Shown: positions 28,421 to 34,914 of the stretch, piece by piece
How positions within the stretch are numbered: position 1 is the stretch's first letter
Layout: the number at the start of each line of letters is the position of its first letter
Origin: Piscinibacter defluvii
Lineage (GTDB): Bacteria; Pseudomonadota; Gammaproteobacteria; Burkholderiales; Burkholderiaceae_C
NCBI RefSeq assembly: GCF_004011805.1
Contig: NZ_RCHJ01000006.1
Coordinates: forward strand, 1-64,000
DNA length: 64,000 bases
Direction of reading: 5' to 3'
Notes under the pieces: model-generated
Seen by the model: only the letters and a program-made list of their open reading frames with translations
Database searches by the model: none
What the model was told of the DNA's origin: nothing
Program-made: the position numbers and the translations under genes

Positions 28421-29356
28421 ATGCCCTCCGCGACCTCGGCGGCGGCCGTCCAGCCGGCCGACCTCGGCTTCTTCTCGGTGCTGGCACGCGCCGGCAGCCT
28501 GAGCGCGGCCGGGCGCGAACTCGGCATCTCGACACCGGCGGTCAGCAAGCACCTGGCGCAGATGGAGGCGCGGCTCGGCGTCGCGCTGGTGAACCGCACG
28601 ACGCGCCGCATGAGCCTCACGCCCGAGGGCGAGCTGTACCTCGAGCAGGCGCGCCGCATCCTGGCCAGCATCGACGATCTGGGCCAGCAGCTCGGCGTGT
28701 CCCGGGCGATGCCGCAGGGGCTGCTGCGCGTCAACGCGACGCTCGGCTTCGGGCGCAGCCACGTCGCGCCGCTGATCTCGGCCTTCGTGCGCCGGCACCC
28801 GTCGGTGGAGGTGCAGCTGCAGCTCTCGGTCAACCCGCCGGCGCTGACCGAAGACCTGTTCGACGTCTGCATCCGCTTCGGCGCTCCGCCGGACACGCGT
28901 GTCATCGCACGCAACCTGGCGCCGAACCGCCGCCTGCTGTGCGCCGCGCCCGCCTACCTGGCGCGGCACGGCGTGCCCAAGGTGCCGCACGACCTGGCGC
29001 GGCACAACTGCATCGGCATCCGCCAGGGCGAGGAAGCCCACGGCACCTGGCGGCTGGCGAGCGGGCGCGGCCGCAGCGCGGCCAGCCAGGTCGTCAAGGT
29101 GCGCGGCAACCTGACCACCAACGACGGCGGCATCGCGGTGCAGTGGGCGCTGGACGGCCACGGCATCCTGATGCGCGCCGAGTGGGACATCGGGCGCTAC
29201 CTGAAGAGCGGCCGGCTGGTGCAGGTGCTGCCGCAGTACACGACGCCCGATGCGGACCTCTACGCCGTCTACCCGCAGCGCCACCAGCTCTCGGCGCGGG
29301 TGCGCGCCTTCGTCGACTTCCTGGCCGCCTCGTTCGCCCCGGCGAGCGCGGCCTGA
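28421..29356 (+). CDS. LysR-family transcriptional regulator
   Basis: A 311-residue regulator. The winged helix (FFSVLARAGSLSAAGRELGISTPAVSKHLAQMEARLG) is at residues about 15-50 and the periplasmic-binding-like effector domain covers about 95-300. It is divergent from the tartrate-dehydrogenase-like gene and probably regulates it. Resembles TtuA-type regulators, though a specific match needs a search. Confidence 0.88.
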   Translation: MPSATSAAAVQPADLGFFSVLARAGSLSAAGRELGISTPAVSKHLAQMEARLGVALVNRTTRRMSLTPEGELYLEQARRILASIDDLGQQLGVSRAMPQGLLRVNATLGFGRSHVAPLISAFVRRHPSVEVQLQLSVNPPALTEDLFDVCIRFGAPPDTRVIARNLAPNRRLLCAAPAYLARHGVPKVPHDLARHNCIGIRQGEEAHGTWRLASGRGRSAASQVVKVRGNLTTNDGGIAVQWALDGHGILMRAEWDIGRYLKSGRLVQVLPQYTTPDADLYAVYPQRHQLSARVRAFVDFLAASFAPASAA

Positions 29357-29394
29357 CCCCGGACAAACCCCGCTGCCGGCGGCGCCGCGCCGAT

Positions 29395-29414
29395 GTACTC
29401 TGTATACAGAGTAC
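29395..29414. promoter_or_regulatory. Perfect 20-bp palindrome upstream of gntR
   Basis: GTACTCTGTA/TACAGAGTAC is a perfect inverted repeat without spacer, 11 nt before the gntR start. Its centre TGTATACA resembles GntR/FCD-family operators. The position across the presumed promoter implies autorepression of the whole five-gene unit. Confidence 0.7.
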
Positions 29415-29425
29415 GAAGCCCGACG

Positions 29426-30106
29426 ATGCCGCCCCGCCTGCTCAAGCTCGAGACCGCGCCCGATCTGGTCGACCAGGTCTACCGCTCGCTGCATGACGCG
29501 ATCAGCGCCGGCCTGCTGGCGCCGGGCGAACGCATCGTGCAGGAGGAGCTGGCGCAGCGCTTCGCCGTCTCGCGCCAGCCCGTGCTGCAGGCGCTGCGCC
29601 TGCTCAAGCAGGACGGGCTGCTGGAGGACGCGCCCGGCCGCGGCCTGCAGGTGGCGGCGCTCGACGCGGCCTCGCTGGAGCAGGTGTACCAGGTGCGCGG
29701 CGCACTCGACGCGCTGGCCGCGCGGCTGGCGGCCGAGCGCGGCGCGGCGCTGGACACGAAGCTGATCGAACGCGGTCGCAAGGCCGCCGCGGGCCGCAGC
29801 GTGGCCGCGATGATCGACGCCGACCACGCCTTCCACCGCGCCATCTACGCCGCTGCGGGCAACCCGCTGATCGAGCGCAGCGCCCAGCTGCACTGGAGCC
29901 ACGCGCGCCGCGCGATGGGCGCGACGCTGCAGCGCTCGACGCTGCGCGAAACCGTGTGGGACGAGCACGAGGCGATCGCCGCCGCGATCGCCGCCGGCGA
30001 TGCGGAGCGGGCCGAGCAGCTGATGCGCGCGCACTGCCGGCATGCCGCCGACCACCTGGTGCGCCGCCTTGCGGACGTGCCGCTTGCCTCTGGAGAGAGA
30101 CGATGA
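29426..30106 (+). CDS. GntR-family transcriptional regulator (FCD type)
   Basis: A 226-residue regulator. The winged helix is at residues about 10-75 (ISAGLLAPGERIVQEELAQRFAVSRQPVLQALRLL). The FCD ligand domain includes DADHAFHRAIYAAAGN with a metal-binding His. Start at the ATG 29426. An upstream in-frame ATG at 29393 would read through the operator palindrome and is unlikely. Its stop overlaps the next gene start (ATGA), so it heads the operon it probably represses. Confidence 0.86.
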   Translation: MPPRLLKLETAPDLVDQVYRSLHDAISAGLLAPGERIVQEELAQRFAVSRQPVLQALRLLKQDGLLEDAPGRGLQVAALDAASLEQVYQVRGALDALAARLAAERGAALDTKLIERGRKAAAGRSVAAMIDADHAFHRAIYAAAGNPLIERSAQLHWSHARRAMGATLQRSTLRETVWDEHEAIAAAIAAGDAERAEQLMRAHCRHAADHLVRRLADVPLASGERR

Positions 30107-30984
30107 GACTGACCCCCGAGCAGATCGCGCAGTTCGAGCGCGACGGCTACCTGTTCTTCCCCGGCCTGTTCAGCCCCGAGGAGACCAGGAGGCTGACCGA
30201 CGCGGTGCCGGACCTGTATGCCCGCCGCGAGGCCTACAACGTGCGCGAGAAGGGCAGCGACGCGGTGCGCACGAACTTCGCCGCGCACCTGTACAGCGAG
30301 CCGTTCGCACGGCTGGCGCGGCATCCGCGCATGGTGCAGCCGGTCGAGGACCTGTTCGGCGAGAAGCTGTACATGCACCAGTTCAAGATCAACGGCAAGA
30401 TGGCCTTCGAGGGCGACGTCTGGCAGTGGCACCAGGACTACGGCACCTGGCGCAACGACGACCTGATGCCCACCGAGCGCGCGATGAACGTCGCGATCTT
30501 CCTGGACGACGTGAACCCGTTCAACGGCCCGCTGATGTTCATCCCGGGCAGCCACCGCAAGGGCGTGGTCGACGCGAAGCACGACCTGACCACCACCAGC
30601 TACCCGCTCTGGACGGTCGACCATGCGCTCATCGCGCAGCTCGTCGAGCGTGCCGGCGGCAAGCAGGGGGGCATCGTCTCGCCCCAGGGCCCGGCCGGCT
30701 CGATGATCCTGTTCCACTCCTGCCTGGTGCACGCGTCGAGCAGCAACCTCTCGCCCTGGAACCGCGTCAGCGTCTACCTGTCGCTGTGCGCGGTCAGCAA
30801 CCACATTCGCCGCTTCAAGCGGCCGGAGTACATCGCGCACCGCGTGTTCGACCCGATCGAGTGCCTGCCCGACGACTGCCTGCTGAAGGACTACCCGGTC
30901 GAGCTGCCGTGGAAGAACGGCATGCCGGGCAGTGCATTGGTGACTTCCCTCGAACCGATCGACCGGCACGAGGTGGCCGCATGA
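30103..30984 (+). CDS. PhyH-family Fe(II)/2-oxoglutarate dioxygenase
   Basis: A 293-residue oxygenase starting MRLTPEQIAQFERDGYLFFPGLFS, the usual PhyH opening. The iron site is the HxD of VWQWHQDYGTW near residue 110 and the distal His of CLVHASSSNLSP near 210, followed by Arg. The segment FLDDVNPFNGPLMFIPGSH resembles EctD-like hydroxylases. Its start and stop overlap its neighbours (ATGA both sides), so it is made together with the COG4091 dehydrogenase. Substrate unknown. Confidence 0.85.
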   Translation: MRLTPEQIAQFERDGYLFFPGLFSPEETRRLTDAVPDLYARREAYNVREKGSDAVRTNFAAHLYSEPFARLARHPRMVQPVEDLFGEKLYMHQFKINGKMAFEGDVWQWHQDYGTWRNDDLMPTERAMNVAIFLDDVNPFNGPLMFIPGSHRKGVVDAKHDLTTTSYPLWTVDHALIAQLVERAGGKQGGIVSPQGPAGSMILFHSCLVHASSSNLSPWNRVSVYLSLCAVSNHIRRFKRPEYIAHRVFDPIECLPDDCLLKDYPVELPWKNGMPGSALVTSLEPIDRHEVAA

Positions 30985-32336
30985 ATCTCCACGCCAGGCT
31001 CTTGAAGCGCCAGGCCGAAGGCAAGCCGATCCGCATCGGCCTGATCGGTGCCGGCAAGTTCGGCTCGATGTACCTTGCCCAGGTGCCGCGCACGCCGGGT
31101 GTGCACCTGGCCGGCATCGCCGATCTCGCGCCGGCCGCGGCACGCGCCAACCTCGAACGGGTCGGCTGGGAGCCGCAGCGCGCCCAGGCCGCTTCGCTCG
31201 ACGAGGCGCTGAAGAACGGCACGACCCACCTCGGCGACGACTGGCGCGTGCTCGCGCAGCATCCGGCGATCGACGTGATCGTCGAATGCACGGGCCACCC
31301 GATCGCGGCGGTGGACCACTGCCTGGAGGCCTTCGCGCAGGGCAAGCACGTCGTCAACGTGACCGTCGAGGCGGACGCCTTCTGCGGCCCGCTGCTGGCG
31401 AAGAAGGCGGCCGAGGCCGGCGTGGTGTACTCGCTCGCCTTCGGCGACCAGCCGGCGCTGATCTGCGACCTGGTCGACTGGGCGCGCACCTGCGGCTTTC
31501 CGGTCGTCGCGGCCGGGCGCGGCCACAAGTGGCTGCCGCACTTCTGCGAGTCGACGCCCGAGACGGTGTGGGGCCACTACGGCCTGACGCCCGAGCAGGC
31601 GCGGCGCGGCGGGCTGAACCCGAAGATGTTCAACAGCTTCCTCGACGGCTCCAAGCCCTCGATCGAATCGACGGCGGTCTCCAACGCCACCGGCCTGGCG
31701 GTGCCGGGCAACGGCCTGCTCTACCCGCCGGCGAGCGTGGAAGACATCCCCTACGTGACCCGGCCGCGGAGCGAAGGCGGCGTGCTCGAGAAGAAGGGCA
31801 TGGTCGAGGTGATCTCCTCGCTCGAGCCCGACGGGCGCAGGATCCCCTACGACATCCGCATGGGCGTGTGGGTCACGGTCGAGGCGGAGACGGACTACAT
31901 CAAGAACTGCTTCGAGGAGTACAACGCCCACACCGACCCGAGCGGGCGCTACTTCACGCTCTACAAGCGCTGGCACCTGATCGGGCTGGAGGTCGGCGTG
32001 TCGGTGGCCAGCGTCGCGCTGCGCGGCGAGCCCACCGGCGTGGCCACCGGCTGGAACGCCGACGTGGTGGCCACCGCCAAGCGCGACCTGCAGCCCGGCG
32101 AGCTGCTCGACGGCGAAGGTGGCTACACGGTGTGGGGCAAGCTGCTGCCGGCGACGACCTCGGTCGCGATGGGCGGCCTGCCGCTCGGCCTGGCGCATGG
32201 CGTCAAGGTGGTGCGGCCGGTGAAGAAGGGCCAGAGCCTGAGCTGGGCCGACGTCGCGATGGACACCACCACGCACGCCTACCGCACCCGGCGTGCGATG
32301 GAAGACCTGTTCGCGCCGCAGCGCCGCGCCGCCTGA
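30981..32336 (+). CDS. COG4091-type NAD(P) oxidoreductase with C-terminal SAF domain
   Basis: A 451-residue protein. Residues about 18-150 form a Rossmann domain (RIGLIGAGKFGSMYLAQV), and residues about 150-330 resemble homoserine-dehydrogenase-like catalytic folds (GRGHKWLPHFCESTPETVWG). A SAF domain lies near the end (DLQPGELLDGEGGYTVWGKL). The group is often labelled predicted homoserine dehydrogenase, but functions differ and are mostly unproven. It is coupled to the dioxygenase upstream and lies 16 nt before the amidohydrolase. Confidence 0.8.
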   Translation: MNLHARLLKRQAEGKPIRIGLIGAGKFGSMYLAQVPRTPGVHLAGIADLAPAAARANLERVGWEPQRAQAASLDEALKNGTTHLGDDWRVLAQHPAIDVIVECTGHPIAAVDHCLEAFAQGKHVVNVTVEADAFCGPLLAKKAAEAGVVYSLAFGDQPALICDLVDWARTCGFPVVAAGRGHKWLPHFCESTPETVWGHYGLTPEQARRGGLNPKMFNSFLDGSKPSIESTAVSNATGLAVPGNGLLYPPASVEDIPYVTRPRSEGGVLEKKGMVEVISSLEPDGRRIPYDIRMGVWVTVEAETDYIKNCFEEYNAHTDPSGRYFTLYKRWHLIGLEVGVSVASVALRGEPTGVATGWNADVVATAKRDLQPGELLDGEGGYTVWGKLLPATTSVAMGGLPLGLAHGVKVVRPVKKGQSLSWADVAMDTTTHAYRTRRAMEDLFAPQRRAA

Positions 32337-32352
32337 TCGGGACCGAGTCACG

Positions 32353-34044
32353 ATGGACGACCTGCTGATCCGCGGCGCGATGCTGTACGACGGCAGCGGC
32401 GCCGAACCACGCCGCGCCGACCTGGCGGTGCGCTCCGGCCGCATCCGCGCGATCGGTGCCGACCTGTCCGTCGACGCGCAGCGCGTGGTCGATGCCGATG
32501 GCCTGGCGCTGATGCCCGGCATCGTCGACAGCCACACCCACTTCGATGCCCAGCTCACCTGGGATCCGTTCGTGCGGCCCTCGCCGGCGCTCGGCGTCAC
32601 CACGGCGGTGATCGGCAACTGCGGCTTCACGATCGCGCCCTGCCGCCCGGCCGACCGCGAGCAGACGATGCGCAACCTGACGCAGGTGGAGGGCATGTCC
32701 TTCGAGGTGCTGCAGCGCGGCATCGTCTGGGCGTTCGAGACCTTCGCCGAGTACCTGGCCTTCCTGCGCCGGCGCGGCAGCGCGGTCAACCTGGCGGCCT
32801 ACGTCGGCCACTCGTCGCTGCGCACCTGGGTGATGGGCGCCGACGCCAACCGGCGCGAGGCCACGCCGACGGAGATCGCGGCAATGGCCGCACTGGTGGA
32901 CGAGGCGATGCGCGCCGGCGCGGTCGGCCTGGCGAGCTCCACCAGCCCGGCGCACAACGGTGCCGGCGGCGCGCCGATGCCCTCGCGACTGGCCGCCGAC
33001 GCCGAGCACCTGGCGCTCATCGAGGCGATGGGCGCCGGCGGCCGGCGCGGCGTCTACATGGTCACCAAGGGCGCGCAGATGCCGGTGGCGCTGCTCGAGC
33101 AGATGAGCGCGCGCTCGGGACGGCCGGTGATGATCGCCGCGCTGCTGCACAACGGCACCAACCCCGGCGCGGTGTTCGCCGACCTCGACGCGATCAGCGC
33201 CGCGAACGAACGCGGCCGGCGCCTGCTCGGCCAGGTGTCGTGCTGCCCGCTGACGATGGAGTACACGCTCGCCTCGCCCTACCCCGTCGAGGGCCTGGCC
33301 AGCTGGCAGGCGGCGCTTGGCAAGGAGGGCGCGGCGCTCGAGGCGGTGCTGGCCGACCCGCTGTTCCGCCAGCGCGTGCGCGCCGAGCTGGCGCAGCCCT
33401 CGACCTTCCGCCTCTTCAACGGCGAGTGGGACAAGGTGCAGGTGGTGCAGGTGGCGCAGGAGCGCCACCGCGCGCTGGAGCAGAAGAGCATCGCCGAGCT
33501 GGCCCGGCGCGCCGGCAAGGACCCGCTGGACCTGATGCTCGATCTCGCGCTCGACGAGGACCTGCAGACCATCTTCACCGCGCAGCTGCTCAACAGCGAC
33601 GAGGAGGCGGTGGCCCGGCTGCTGACGCATCCGCACAGCGTGGTGTCGCTGTCCGACGCGGGTGCGCACCTGACCTTCTTCAACGATGCCGGCTTCGGCC
33701 TGCACCTGATGGGCCACTGGGCGCGCGAGCGCGGCGTGATGAGCCTGGCCGAGGCCGTGCGGCGCCTGACGCACCAGAGCGCCGCGCTGTTCGGCCTGCC
33801 CGGCCGCGGGCTGCTGCGCGAGGGCTACGCGGCCGACCTGCTGCTGTTCGACCCGGCCAGCGTCGGCCGCAGTGCCGCCCGCCGCGTGTTCGACCTGCCC
33901 GGCGGCGCGCCGCGCCTGCACACCGACGCCATCGGCCTGCACGGCGTGTGGGTCAACGGCGTGCAGGTGGCCGACGGCACCGGGCTGATCGAGACCGCGG
34001 CCCTGGCCGGCGAGCTGGTCACCCGCTTCGAGCACCGGGCATGA
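32353..34044 (+). CDS. Amidohydrolase, D-aminoacylase-like
   Basis: A 563-residue metal-dependent hydrolase. It shows HTHFDAQ near residue 66, the Cys of VIGNCGFTIAP near 95 and the late metal-Asp segment SLSDAGAHLTFF near 435, as in N-acyl-D-amino-acid deacylases. Where those enzymes, as I recall, read T-H-x-R, this one reads MVTKGAQM, so a usual metal-binding His appears to be Lys. It could cleave an amide or a lactam/hydantoin-like bond. It is coupled to the following cupin (ATGA). Confidence 0.78.
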   Translation: MDDLLIRGAMLYDGSGAEPRRADLAVRSGRIRAIGADLSVDAQRVVDADGLALMPGIVDSHTHFDAQLTWDPFVRPSPALGVTTAVIGNCGFTIAPCRPADREQTMRNLTQVEGMSFEVLQRGIVWAFETFAEYLAFLRRRGSAVNLAAYVGHSSLRTWVMGADANRREATPTEIAAMAALVDEAMRAGAVGLASSTSPAHNGAGGAPMPSRLAADAEHLALIEAMGAGGRRGVYMVTKGAQMPVALLEQMSARSGRPVMIAALLHNGTNPGAVFADLDAISAANERGRRLLGQVSCCPLTMEYTLASPYPVEGLASWQAALGKEGAALEAVLADPLFRQRVRAELAQPSTFRLFNGEWDKVQVVQVAQERHRALEQKSIAELARRAGKDPLDLMLDLALDEDLQTIFTAQLLNSDEEAVARLLTHPHSVVSLSDAGAHLTFFNDAGFGLHLMGHWARERGVMSLAEAVRRLTHQSAALFGLPGRGLLREGYAADLLLFDPASVGRSAARRVFDLPGGAPRLHTDAIGLHGVWVNGVQVADGTGLIETAALAGELVTRFEHRA

Positions 34045-34361
34045 CCCCACCGACCTTCGACCGCTTCGCCGCCGCGGCCCGCGCCGACGGCTTCGACGAG
34101 GTGATCGAGCGCACCTGGGCGCCCGGCACCGTGCTCGACACCCACACGCATGACTTCGGCGTGCGCGCGCTGGTCGTGCGCGGCGAGATGTGGCTGACGG
34201 TGGGCGAGGCCACGCAGCACCTGCGCACCGGCGACCCCTTCGTGCTCGACGCGAACGTACCGCACGCCGAACGCTACGGGCCCGACGGTGCCACCTACTG
34301 GGTCGCGCGGCGGCGCCGAGCCGACACCGGCGGCAGCGCCAGCGGCAGCGCGGTCTTGTAG
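34041..34361 (+). CDS. Small cupin protein
   Basis: A 106-residue single cupin. Metal-binding residues are visible in DTHTHDFGVRALVVRGEMWL and NVPHAERYGPDG. The ATG overlaps the amidohydrolase stop. Its last 67 nt overlap the end of the convergent Lrp gene. Such cupins often act as isomerases or sensors in catabolic operons. No substrate can be named. Confidence 0.78.
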   Translation: MTPPTFDRFAAAARADGFDEVIERTWAPGTVLDTHTHDFGVRALVVRGEMWLTVGEATQHLRTGDPFVLDANVPHAERYGPDGATYWVARRRRADTGGSASGSAVL

Positions 34362-34798
34362 CGCACCTGCTTGAGCGCGAAGCTCGAGCGGATCTTCTCC
34401 ACCTCCTTGATCGGCGAGAGCTGCTCGAGGATGAAGCGCTCCAGCGCGGCGATGTCCGGCACCGCGACGCGGATCAGGTAGTCGGCGTCGCCGGTCATCA
34501 GGTAGCACTCCATCACCTCGTCGCGCGCGCACACCTTGGCCTCGAAGGCCTCGAGCGCGGCGCGGCTCTGCTGCTTCAGGCTGATCGAGATGAACACGTT
34601 CAGGTGCAGGCCGAGCTGCTTGGCGTCCAGCAGCGCCACGCTGCGGCGGATCAGCCCGGCCTCGCGCATCGCCTTCACGCGCGCCAGGCAGGGCGAGGGC
34701 GAGAGATGCACCCGGCGCGCCAGCTCCACGTTGGACAGCGAGGCGTCCTCCTGCAGTTCGCGCAGGATGCGCAGGTCGATCGTGTCCAGCTCCATCAT
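34295..34798 (-). CDS. Lrp/AsnC-family transcriptional regulator
   Basis: A 167-residue regulator. Residues about 5-60 are the AsnC helix-turn-helix (LQEDASLSNVELARRVHLSPSPCLARVKAM), then a RAM ligand-binding domain (CYLMTGDADYLIRVAVPDIAALERFI). It is divergent from the orphan E1 gene, an arrangement like mdeR-mdeB of Pseudomonas putida, where an Lrp-type protein controls methionine/2-oxobutyrate catabolism. Control by a sulfur or branched-chain amino acid is a guess from that parallel. Confidence 0.88.
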   Translation of the reverse strand: MMELDTIDLRILRELQEDASLSNVELARRVHLSPSPCLARVKAMREAGLIRRSVALLDAKQLGLHLNVFISISLKQQSRAALEAFEAKVCARDEVMECYLMTGDADYLIRVAVPDIAALERFILEQLSPIKEVEKIRSSFALKQVRYKTALPLALPPVSARRRRATQ

Positions 34799-34817
34799 GC
34801 CGCTTTCGGTGGTTCTG

Positions 34818-34836
34818 GCAGCATGTTATGCCGCCA
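34818..34836. promoter_or_regulatory. Inverted repeat between lrp and the E1 gene
   Basis: GGCAGCAT-gtt-ATGCCGCC has 8-bp arms with one mismatch, 20 nt upstream of the lrp start and 79 nt upstream of the E1 gene. A likely site for the Lrp-type regulator, judged only from symmetry and position. Confidence 0.45.
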
Positions 34837-34885
34837 GGCGGCGCCACAGCAGCCAGGACGGCGAGAAATCCCGGGGCATCGCGCC

Positions 34886-34891
34886 TACAGT
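34886..34891 (+). promoter_or_regulatory. Candidate -10 element of the E1 gene
   Basis: TACAGT in the context CCTACAGTG, 24 nt before the ATG. A GAGGAG ribosome site follows. The -35 position is not well conserved. Confidence 0.4.
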
Positions 34892-34914
34892 GAAGCATCG
34901 CCCGAGGAGCCCGG

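Noticed and set aside
29393-29425. Upstream in-frame start for the first gntR
   Set aside because: It would place the palindrome inside the coding region and adds residues not typical of GntR proteins.
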